Below, in pieces: positions 1 to 6,400 of a DNA stretch of 6,696 nucleotides. The DNA is from Alphaproteobacteria bacterium (GTDB lineage Bacteria; Pseudomonadota; Alphaproteobacteria; Zavarziniales; Zavarziniaceae). The notes under the pieces were generated by a model, which saw only the letters and a program-made list of their open reading frames with translations, had not been told where the DNA came from and searched no databases. A program made the position numbers and the translations under genes. Where the stretch lies: positions 1 through 6,696 of the forward strand of contig JAJFJE010000300.1 of NCBI GenBank assembly GCA_021774355.1, in the 5' to 3' direction. Numbering within the stretch: the stretch's first letter is position 1; each line of letters opens with the position of its first letter.

Positions 1-1
1 C

Positions 2-385
2 GACCTCGATAATTTCAAGCCGCTCAACGACTGTTTCGGCCATGCCTTCGGCGATCATGCCCTGGCCGAGATCGGCCGCGAATTGCGCGACCACAGCCGG
101 GCGGGCGATCTGGCGGCACGGCTGGGCGGCGATGAATTCGCCCTCTGGCTCGACGGTGCCGATACCCCGGGGGCGCTGATCAAGGCCGAGGCCCTGATCG
201 CGGCGGCGACGCGGATCAGCGCCGAACTGGGCGGCGACACGCTGGGCCTGTCGGTCGGCATTGCCAGCTATCGGCCGTCGAGCCGCGAGCCCTTTCACCG
301 GCTGCTGGCCCGGGCCGACGCGGCCCTCTATCGGGCCAAGACCGACGGCCGGGGCCGCGCCCACCTGGCCGATGCCCCGGCCTGA
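2..385 (+). CDS. Diguanylate cyclase, C-terminal part of the GGDEF domain (5' end outside window)
   Basis: This enzyme class condenses two GTP into the second messenger cyclic di-GMP. The visible 127 residues start inside the GGDEF domain, at the DLDNFKPLND segment, and run to a TGA stop. The signature GGDEF lies at fragment residues 42-46 (bases 125-139). An inhibitory I-site, RAGD (RxxD, residues 33-36), sits exactly five residues upstream of it. Taking the first Asp as PleD Asp327, fragment residues D1, N9, D18 and D44 fall in register with PleD D327, N335, D344 and E370, the metal and guanine contacts, without gaps. An active, product-inhibited cyclase is therefore expected. The domain ends with the usual ADAALYRAK segment, and only about 16 residues follow, so nothing such as an EAL domain lies C-terminal to it. 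The sensory N-terminus is missing, so the input signal, the membrane topology and the start codon cannot be judged. Confidence 0.93.
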   Translation, partial: DLDNFKPLNDCFGHAFGDHALAEIGRELRDHSRAGDLAARLGGDEFALWLDGADTPGALIKAEALIAAATRISAELGGDTLGLSVGIASYRPSSREPFHRLLARADAALYRAKTDGRGRAHLADAPA

Positions 386-449
386 TTGCTGGCGACCGGC
401 ATCCGGCCCTATGATGGCGCCGCGGCCACGGCAATCCAGGAGGTGCTGC

Positions 450-674
450 ATGATGCGCGATGCGGTCCTGACCTGTCCGGCTTGCGGGCATCGGGCGCAG
501 GAAATCATGCCTGTCGACGCCTGCCAGTATTTCTACGACTGCCGCGGCTGCGGCACCGTGCTGCGCCCCAAGGCGGGCGATTGCTGCGTCTTCTGCTCCT
601 ATGGCGACCGGCCCTGTCCGCCGGTCCAGGCGGCCCGGGACGGCACCGGCCCGGCGCCGGGCTGCTGCGGCTAG
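450..674 (+). CDS. Small cysteine-rich protein of the GDCCVxC (seleno)protein family
   Basis: This is a 74-residue protein with 11 cysteines. An N-terminal CPAC (C9, C12) and a CRGC (C31, C34) form a likely zinc-ribbon-like metal site. Next comes the family signature GDCCVFC (residues 43-49: C45, C46, C49) and then the conserved YG..PCPP.Q segment (51-60, C56). The family is annotated as GDCCVxC (seleno)protein because some members carry selenocysteine; all signature positions here are ordinary TGC cysteine codons. Its biochemical role is unknown. Thiol redox chemistry or soft-metal binding is inferred from the cysteine pattern only. The start is one of two adjacent in-frame ATGs (450 or 453), behind a strong AGGAGG at 438-443. 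A 14-residue tail after the usual PCPPxQ ending carries an extra GCCG (residues 71-74). No signal peptide or membrane segment is visible, so it is probably cytosolic. It starts 64 bases after the cyclase stop, and co-transcription with that gene is possible but not shown. Confidence 0.88.
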   Translation: MMRDAVLTCPACGHRAQEIMPVDACQYFYDCRGCGTVLRPKAGDCCVFCSYGDRPCPPVQAARDGTGPAPGCCG

Positions 675-714
675 CTTTGCCGCCGCCGCGGATCCCGTGC
701 GGCAACAGCAACGA

Positions 715-744
715 TTGGCGCGGGCTTCCGCGCTCTTGTATGGT
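715..744 (+). promoter_or_regulatory. Possible sigma-70 promoter for the NDUFA9-like gene
   Basis: TTGGCG (715-720) and TATGGT (739-744) are separated by 18 bases. Each matches four of six consensus positions, which is common for alphaproteobacterial housekeeping promoters. It lies in the 129-base gap between the GDCCVxC gene and the NDUFA9-like gene, and would give a leader of about 50 bases. Such matches occur by chance in high-GC DNA, so this is a candidate only. Confidence 0.3.
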
Positions 745-793
745 GCCGCCAGTCGAGCCGGGGGTCCGCGTCGGGACGCCGGCAGTTGCTTGC

Positions 794-799
794 AGGGGG
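794..799 (+). promoter_or_regulatory. Ribosome binding site deciding the NDUFA9-like start
   Basis: AGGGGG lies 4-5 bases upstream of ATG 804. It favours that ATG over the in-frame TTG at 786, which would add six residues (MLAGGP) ahead of the dinucleotide-binding fold and has no comparable purine-rich site at the right distance. Confidence 0.6.
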
Positions 800-803
800 T
801 CCC

Positions 804-1757
804 ATGGCTCTGGTCACGGTATTTGGCGGTTCGGGCTTCGTCGGGCGGGCGGTCGTCAAGCGGCTGGCCAAGGCCGGATGGCGCATCCGGGTGGCGGTAC
901 GGCGGCCGGAACAGGCCGGCTTCCTGCGGCCCATGGGCGATGTCGGGCAGATCGCCCTGATCCAGGCCAATCTGCGGCACGGCCCGTCGGTCAAGGCGGC
1001 CGTCGCCGGTGCCGATGCGGTGGTCAATCTGGTCGGCATTCTGTCCGAATCCAGCCGCCAGCGTTTCGACTTGCTCCATGCCCGCGGCGCCGGCCGCCTG
1101 GCCGAGGAGGCGCGGGCCGCCGGGGTTGGCGCCCTGGTCCATGTGTCGGCCCTGGGCGCTGATGCCGAAGCGGCGTCGGCCTATGCCCGCTCCAAGGCGG
1201 CCGGCGAGGTCGCCGTCCGCCAGGCTTTTTCCCGGGCCGTGATTCTGCGGCCCTCGGTGATCTTTGGCCCCGAGGACAAGTTCTTCAACCGCTTCGCCGG
1301 GCTGGCCCGCGACCTGCCGGTGGTGCCCGTGATCGGCGGCGAGACCCGGTTCCAGCCGGCTTTTGTGGGCGATGTCGCTGCCGCCGTCGTCGCCGGGCTC
1401 ACCGCGCCGCCTGCCGACCTGGCCATTCCCTATGAATTGGGCGGACCGGAGGTCCTGAGCTTCCGCCAGATCCTCGCCTATGTCCTGGAGGTGACGGAGC
1501 GCCGCCGCCTGCTGGTGCCGGTACCCTGGCCGGTCGCCGGCCTGCTGGCCGCGGCCACCGGCTGGCTGCCGGGCGCGCCGGTGACCAGCGACCAACTGAA
1601 GCTGCTCAAGGTCGACAATGTGGTGCGCCCCGGCAATCCCGGCTTCGAAGCCTTCGGGGTGGTTCCAACAGCGATGGAAGCGGTGGTGCCGGCCTATCTC
1701 CAGCGCTTCCGGCGGACCGGGCAATTCACCTCCGGATCCGAGGCGCGGAGCGGTTGA
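804..1757 (+). CDS. Complex I NDUFA9-family protein (atypical SDR, NAD(P)-binding)
   Basis: This 317-residue protein belongs to the atypical short-chain dehydrogenase group related to mitochondrial complex I subunit NDUFA9. In mitochondria, and in some alphaproteobacteria such as Paracoccus, NDUFA9 homologues are accessory subunits of the peripheral arm of NADH:quinone oxidoreductase. They bind NADPH tightly and stabilise the complex rather than catalyse turnover. Visible features are a beta strand and nucleotide-binding turn GGSGFVG (residues 8-14); the family-typical segment RRPEQAGFLRPMGDVGQI (33-50); DAVVNLVGIL (71-80), the strand before the active-site region; HVSALGAD (113-120); Y127 and K131 in YARSK, the SDR YxxxK pair; and RPSVIFGPEDKFFNRFA (149-165). 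Length is normal for the bacterial family. There is no membrane span or signal peptide, so it is cytosolic or peripheral at the inner membrane. No nuo genes are next to it. A general NAD-dependent epimerase annotation is the alternative, but the SALGAD, GPEDKFFNRFA and LRPMGDVGQ segments favour NDUFA9. Confidence 0.87.
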   Translation: MALVTVFGGSGFVGRAVVKRLAKAGWRIRVAVRRPEQAGFLRPMGDVGQIALIQANLRHGPSVKAAVAGADAVVNLVGILSESSRQRFDLLHARGAGRLAEEARAAGVGALVHVSALGADAEAASAYARSKAAGEVAVRQAFSRAVILRPSVIFGPEDKFFNRFAGLARDLPVVPVIGGETRFQPAFVGDVAAAVVAGLTAPPADLAIPYELGGPEVLSFRQILAYVLEVTERRRLLVPVPWPVAGLLAAATGWLPGAPVTSDQLKLLKVDNVVRPGNPGFEAFGVVPTAMEAVVPAYLQRFRRTGQFTSGSEARSG

Positions 1758-1800
1758 CCGGCAATATAGTATCGAATCGGACCTATTCTGCCGGATTTTT
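1758..1800 (+). terminator. Candidate Rho-independent terminator after the NDUFA9-like gene
   Basis: Directly after the TGA stop, CCGGC (1758-1762) can pair with GCCGG (1790-1794). The adjoining AATA (1763-1766) can pair with TATT (1784-1787), leaving a two-base bulge (1788-1789). The 3' arm is followed by A and five T (1795-1800). Position and T-tract suit an intrinsic terminator. The weakness is the large loop (about 17 bases) and the bulge, so folding strength is only moderate. Confidence 0.42.
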
Positions 1801-1827
1801 GTGCGACGCACGATGAGGAATTAGGCG

Positions 1828-1860
1828 ATTGATAGTCAATAGGTCAGCATTTTTGACCTA
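1828..1860 (+). promoter_or_regulatory. Two adjacent inverted repeats upstream of gltD, possible operator
   Basis: ATTGA-TAG-TCAAT (1828-1840) is a perfect 5-base dyad. It shares its last base with a second perfect dyad, TAGGTCA (1840-1846), seven spacer bases, TGACCTA (1854-1860). Both lie in an AT-rich island about 115-150 bases ahead of the gltD start, unlike the GC-rich surroundings. The right arm includes TTGACC (1853-1858), a good -35 element, but the -10 hexamer at normal spacing (about 1876-1881, TTTGTG) is poor. A dimeric regulator controlling gltD-gltB transcription would explain the layout. The regulator is not identifiable from the sequence. A factor-independent hairpin role is possible but less likely, because the second dyad has no immediate T-tract. 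Confidence 0.4.
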
Positions 1861-1925
1861 GTAGTGATTTTTCGCTTTGTGGCTGCGGTGTTTGCGCGTA
1901 TCTCTCAAAGAAGAGACTGTCCAAG

Positions 1926-1956
1926 CGAAGCGGCCCGTCCTTGGCCGGCGGCTTCG
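1926..1956 (+). other. Predicted leader hairpin just upstream of the gltD ribosome binding site
   Basis: CGAAGC (1926-1931) pairs with GCTTCG (1951-1956). Inside it, GGCC (1932-1935) can pair with GGCC (1943-1946), leaving a four-base bulge (1947-1950) and a seven-base loop. The structure ends eight bases before the GGGGAG Shine-Dalgarno. It could shield the messenger end or modulate gltD translation. No riboswitch class is recognised, and there is no T-tract that would make it a terminator or attenuator. Confidence 0.35.
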
Positions 1957-1964
1957 CCCCGTTT

Positions 1965-1970
1965 GGGGAG
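1965..1970 (+). promoter_or_regulatory. Ribosome binding site fixing the gltD start at ATG 1976
   Basis: GGGGAG sits five bases before ATG 1976. The frame stays open upstream to TTG 1877, but the extra 33 residues are basic, unlike any GltD N-terminus, and overlap the leader structures. The ATG behind this site is therefore chosen. Confidence 0.75.
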
Positions 1971-1975
1971 CCGTC

Positions 1976-3421
1976 ATGGCCGACAACCGCATGCTGAAAT
2001 TCGTGACCCTGCCCCAGGCGATGCCGCCAAAACGGCAGGCCGAAACCCGGGTTCACGACTTTGACGAGATTTACGAGGCCTTCGTCCAGCCGGCGGCCGA
2101 GGCCCAGGCTGGCCGCTGCTCGCAGTGCGGGGTGCCGTTCTGCCAAGTCCATTGCCCGCTGTCCAACAACATCCCCGACTGGCTGAAGCTGACCGCCGAA
2201 GGCCGCCTGCAGGAGGCTTACGAGCTGTCCCAGGCGACCAACAACATGCCGGAGGTGTGCGGCCGCATCTGCCCGCAGGACCGGCTGTGCGAAGGCAATT
2301 GCGTAATCGAGAAGGGCTTCGACTCGGTCACCATCGGCTCGGTCGAAAAATTCCTGACCGATACCGCCTGGGACAAGGGCTGGGTGAAGCCGCGCCTGCC
2401 CAAGGCCGAACTGGGCCAGTCGGTCGGCATCATCGGGGCCGGCCCGGGCGGCCTGGCCGCGGCCGAACAGTTGCGGGCCAAGGGCTATGAGGTCCATGTC
2501 TATGACCGCTACGATCGGGTTGGCGGCCTGCTGATCTATGGCATTCCCAATTTCAAGCTGGAAAAGGACGTGGTGGGGCGGCGGACCGCGTTGCTCAAGG
2601 CTGCCGGCGTGGTCTTCCACATGGACGTCGATGTCGGCCGGACGCTCAGCCTGTCCACCCTGCGCGAACGCCACGACGCCTTGGTGATCGCCACCGGTGT
2701 CTACAAGGCCCGCGACATTGCCCTGCCGGGGGCCAGGCTGGACGGCGTGGTGCCGGCCCTGACCTTCCTGACCGCGTCCAACCGCACCGGCCTGGGCGAC
2801 CAGGTGGCGGAATTCGCCTCGGGTGCGCTCGATGCCAAGGACAAGCATGTGGTGGTGGTGGGCGGCGGCGACACGGCCATGGACTGCGTCCGCACGGCCA
2901 TGCGCCAGGGCGCCAAGTCGGTCAAATGCCTCTATCGCCGCGACCGCGAGAACATGCCGGGCTCCCTGCGCGAGGTGAAGCACGCCGAGGAGGAGGGCGT
3001 CGAGTTCGTCTGGCTTTCGGCGCCCCAGGCGTTCCTGGGCAAGCGGTCGATCACCGGTGTGCGGGCCATCCATATGCGCCTGGGGGCGCCGGATTCCTCG
3101 GGCCGCCAGGCGCCGGAACCGGTCGAAGGCTCGTCCTTCACCGTGCCCTGCGACCTGGCGATCAAGGCGCTCGGCTTCGATCCGGAGGATCTGCCGACCC
3201 TGTTCGACGAGCCGAGCCTCGGGGTCTCGAAATGGGGCACCGTGCGGGTCGACCACAAGACCCTGATGACCAATCTCGAAGGCGTCTTTGCCGCCGGCGA
3301 CATTGTCCGCGGGGCCAGCCTCGTGGTCTGGGCAATCCGGGACGGCCGCGACGCCGCCGAATCGATGCATGCCTATCTGCGCGCCAAGGCGTCCGCCCAA
3401 TTGGCCGGCGCCGCCGAGTGA
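1976..3421 (+). CDS. gltD: Glutamate synthase (NADPH) small (beta) subunit
   Basis: This 481-residue subunit oxidises NADPH and passes electrons through FAD and iron-sulfur clusters to the FMN of GltB, in the GOGAT step of ammonia assimilation. The N-terminal domain carries two groups of four cysteines, C48/C51/C56/C60 and C95/C99/C105/C109, which supply ligands for the two low-potential 4Fe-4S centres known in this family. The FAD-binding Rossmann motif GIIGAGPGGLAAAEQL is at 151-166, and GGLLIYGIPNFKLEK follows at 183-197. The NADPH-binding motif VVVVGGGDTAMD is at 292-303, with YRRDRENMPGS at 320-330 near the pyridine nucleotide pocket. The closing FAD segment GVFAAGDIVRGASLVVWAI is at 436-454. 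All key residues are present, and length is close to the E. coli protein (about 472). It is cytosolic. gltB begins 14 bases after the stop, which indicates one operon. Related proteins such as PreT or NfnB-type oxidoreductases share the fold, but the adjacent gltB settles the call. Confidence 0.97.
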   Translation: MADNRMLKFVTLPQAMPPKRQAETRVHDFDEIYEAFVQPAAEAQAGRCSQCGVPFCQVHCPLSNNIPDWLKLTAEGRLQEAYELSQATNNMPEVCGRICPQDRLCEGNCVIEKGFDSVTIGSVEKFLTDTAWDKGWVKPRLPKAELGQSVGIIGAGPGGLAAAEQLRAKGYEVHVYDRYDRVGGLLIYGIPNFKLEKDVVGRRTALLKAAGVVFHMDVDVGRTLSLSTLRERHDALVIATGVYKARDIALPGARLDGVVPALTFLTASNRTGLGDQVAEFASGALDAKDKHVVVVGGGDTAMDCVRTAMRQGAKSVKCLYRRDRENMPGSLREVKHAEEEGVEFVWLSAPQAFLGKRSITGVRAIHMRLGAPDSSGRQAPEPVEGSSFTVPCDLAIKALGFDPEDLPTLFDEPSLGVSKWGTVRVDHKTLMTNLEGVFAAGDIVRGASLVVWAIRDGRDAAESMHAYLRAKASAQLAGAAE

Positions 3422-3435
3422 CGAGGAGCTTTCCC

Positions 3436-6400
3436 ATGACTGCTCAGCAAGCCCCCGAAAGCGGCGCCGACTTCGTCGCCCATTGGCAGCAGGAAGCCGC
3501 CCGCCTTGGCGCCCACGGCCTCTACGAGCCGAGCCTCGAACATGACGCCTGCGGGGTCGGCCTGATCGCCGCCATCGACGGCAAGGCCCGTCGCGAGGTG
3601 GTGCGGGCCGGCATCGACGCCCTGAAGGCGGTATGGCACCGCGGCGCGGTCGATGCGGACGGCAAGACCGGCGACGGCGCCGGCATCCACATCGAAATCC
3701 CCCAATGCTTCTTCAAGGAGCATGTCCGCTCGACCGGCCATGTCCCCAACCAGGGGGCCCTGGCGGTTGGCCAGGTATTCCTGCCGCGGACCGATTTCGG
3801 CGCCCAGGAAGCCTGCCGGACCATTGTCGAATCCGAGATCCTGGCCTTCGGCTTCTATATCTATGGCTGGCGCCAGGTTCCGGTCGACGTCACCCTGATC
3901 GGCGAGAAGGCCAATGCGACGCGGCCCGAGATCGAGCAGATCATGATCGAGCATCCCGAGGGGATGAGCGACGACGCCTTCGAACGCAAGCTGTTCATCA
4001 TCCGCCGGCGGATCGAGAAGCGGGCGCTCGAGGCCAATCTGGTCGAGCTTTATGTCTGCTCCCTGTCGTGCCGCTCGGTGATCTACAAGGGCATGTTCCT
4101 GGCCGAGGATCTGGAACGCTTCTATCCCGACCTGCAGGACGAGCGTTTCATCTCGTCCTTCGCGATCTATCACCAGCGCTACTCGACCAATACCTTCCCA
4201 AAGTGGCGCCTGGCCCAGCCGTTCCGCATGCTCGCCCATAATGGTGAAATCAACACCCTCAAGGGCAACACCAATTGGATGAAGAGCCACGAGATCCGCA
4301 TGGTCTCGGAGGCCTTTGGCGAATTGTCGGACGACATCAAGCCGGTGATCCAGCCCTCGGGCTCGGACTCCGCCGCGCTCGACAATGTCTTCGAGGTGCT
4401 GGTGCGGGCCGGCCGCTCGGCGCCGCTGGCCAAGGTGTTCCTGGTGCCGGAGGCGTGGTCGAAAAAATCGACCACCCCGGAGGCCCATCGCGCGCTCTAT
4501 TCCTATGCCAATTCGGTGATGGAGCCGTGGGATGGCCCGGCGGCCCTGGCCATGACCGACGGGCGCTGGGTGGTCGGCGGGCTGGACCGCAACGGCCTCC
4601 GGCCGATGCGCTATACCATCACCCGGGGCGGGTTGCTGGTCCTCGGCTCCGAGACCGGCATGGTCCTGGTGCCCGAAGCCGAGGTCATCGAGAAGGGCGG
4701 CCTGGGGCCGGGCCAGATGATCGCCGTCGACCTGGAAGAGGGCCGGCTATACCACGACCGGGAAATCAAGGATCTCCTGGCCGCCGAACATCCTTATGGC
4801 GACTGGACCAAGTCGATCGTCGAGCTGGCGGAGCGGCTGCGTCCGCCCAAGGGCGAGCCGCGCCTGTTCGAGCCCCGTGACCTGCGCCTGCACCAACTGG
4901 CGGTCGGCATTACCCACGAGGACCTGGAACTGATCCTCCATCCCATGGCCGAAGAGGGCAAGGAAGCCATCGGCTCGATGGGCGACGATACCCCGCTCGC
5001 CGTGCTGTCGGAAAAGTACCGGCCGCTGCACCATTATTTCCGGCAGAACTTCAGCCAGGTGACCAATCCGCCCATCGACCCCTTGCGCGAGCATCGGGTG
5101 ATGTCGCTGAAGACCCGCTTCGGCAATCTCAAAAACGTCCTGGCCCAGGATTCCAGCCAGGCCAATGTGCTGGTGCTGGAGTCGCCGGTGGTCACCAATG
5201 GCGAGTTTGCCGAACTCGAAAAGGTGATGGGCGAACAGGCCTATGAGATCGATTGCAGCTTCCCGGTCGAGGCCGGGGTGGACGCGCTCAAGACCGCCGT
5301 GGCGCGGATCCGCCAGGAGGCCGAGGATGCCGTCCGCCAGGGCTACAGCCATCTGATCCTGACCGACCAGAAGGTCGTCGCGGAACGTGCCGCGATCCCG
5401 ATGATTCTCGCCGTGGGTGCCGTGCACAGCCATCTGGTGCGCCGCGGCCTGCGCACCTTCACCTCGCTGAACGCGCGCTCGGCGGAATGCCTGGAGACCC
5501 ATTTCTTTGCGGTCCTGATCGGCTGCGGGGCGACCACGGTCAATGCCTATCTGGCCCAGGACTGCATCGCCGACCGTCACGCCCGCGGCCTGTTCGGCTC
5601 GCTGCCGCTCGATACCTGTGTCGCCCGCTTCCGCGAGGCGATCAACCAGGGCCTGCTCAAGATCATGTCAAAGATGGGCATTTCGGTCCTGTCGAGCTAT
5701 CGTGGCGGTTACAATTTCGAGGCGCTGGGGCTCAGCCGGGCGCTGGTCGCCGACATTTTCCCGGGCATGTTGTCGCGGATCTCCGGGATCGGCCTGGCCG
5801 GCATCCAGAAGAAGCTGCTCGAGCAGCACGCCCGGGCCTTCGATGCCGATGTCACCACACTGCCGGTCGGCGGCATCTATCGCTATCGCCGCAACGGCGA
5901 GGCGCATGCCTGGGAAGGCGCGCTGATCCATCTGCTGCAGGAGGCGGTGGGCAGCGACAATTATCAGCTCTACAAGAAATACGCCGATGCGGTGAACGAC
6001 ACCCGTCACCCCATCGACCTGCGCGACCTGCTGCAATTCAAGACCGGCGCCAAGCCGGTCGCGATCGAGGAGGTCGAGCCGGTCACCTCGATCCGCAAAC
6101 GCTTCGTTACCCCCGGCATGTCGCTCGGCGCACTCGGGCCCGAGGCCCACGAGACCCTGACCATCGCCATGAACCGGATCGGCGCCAAGGCCGATTCCGG
6201 CGAGGGCGGCGAGGGCGAGGAGCGCTTCAAGCCGCGGGCCAATGGCGACAATGCCAATTCGCCGATCAAGCAGGTGGCGTCGGGCCGGTTCGGCGTGACC
6301 GCCCTCTACCTCAACAATTGCCGCGAGCTTGAGATCAAGGTCGCGCAAGGGGCCAAGCCCGGCGAGGGCGGGCAGTTGCCCGGCTTCAAGGTAACGGTGG

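Noticed and set aside
649..662. Perfect 14-base palindrome GCCCGGCGCCGGGC near the end of the GDCCVxC gene, considered as a terminator
   Set aside because: It has no loop and no T-tract and lies inside the coding sequence (Gly/Pro/Ala codons); high GC content makes such palindromes common.
677..705. TTGCCGC ... GCGGCAA hairpin just after the GDCCVxC stop
   Set aside because: The 7-base stem has a 15-base loop and no following T-run, so an intrinsic terminator cannot be supported.
386..1162. 258-residue + strand frame overlapping the GDCCVxC and NDUFA9-like genes
   Set aside because: It spans two real genes and their intergenic gap in another frame, has no ribosome binding site, and is of Arg/Gly/Pro-rich shadow composition.
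1765..1770. TATAGT as a -10 element for gltD
   Set aside because: No acceptable -35 lies 16-18 bases upstream (sequence there is GGCGCGG-like), and it falls inside the terminator-like loop.
216..1811. 531-residue open frame on the - strand across the cyclase, GDCCVxC and NDUFA9-like genes
   Set aside because: It is a shadow of three recognisable + strand genes in high-GC DNA: low complexity, rich in Arg/Gly/Ala/His, and with no recognisable domain.
1829..1839. FNR/NnrR-like box TTGATAGTCAA
   Set aside because: The half-sites are too close (three-base centre between TTGA and TCAA) compared with TTGAT-N4-ATCAA, so a CRP/FNR site is not supported.
1880..1895. Sigma-54 (-24/-12) promoter candidate: TGGC ... 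TTTGC ahead of gltD
   Set aside because: The GG and GC dinucleotides are 11 bases apart (1881-1882 and 1894-1895), while sigma-54 promoters need exactly 10; one base of extra spacing normally abolishes function.
1901..1916. TCTCT-N6-AGAGA hairpin in the gltD leader
   Set aside because: It is only five base pairs, with no extension on either side; short enough to be chance.
1844..3400. 518-residue open frame on the - strand opposite gltD
   Set aside because: It lies opposite the complete, clearly conserved gltD reading frame, and its translation resembles no protein family I know.
3373..4488. 371-residue open frame on the - strand opposite the start of gltB, with similar ones at 4747-5580 and 5668-6462
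   Set aside because: All are antisense shadows of gltB, which reads without interruption and carries family motifs along its whole visible length.
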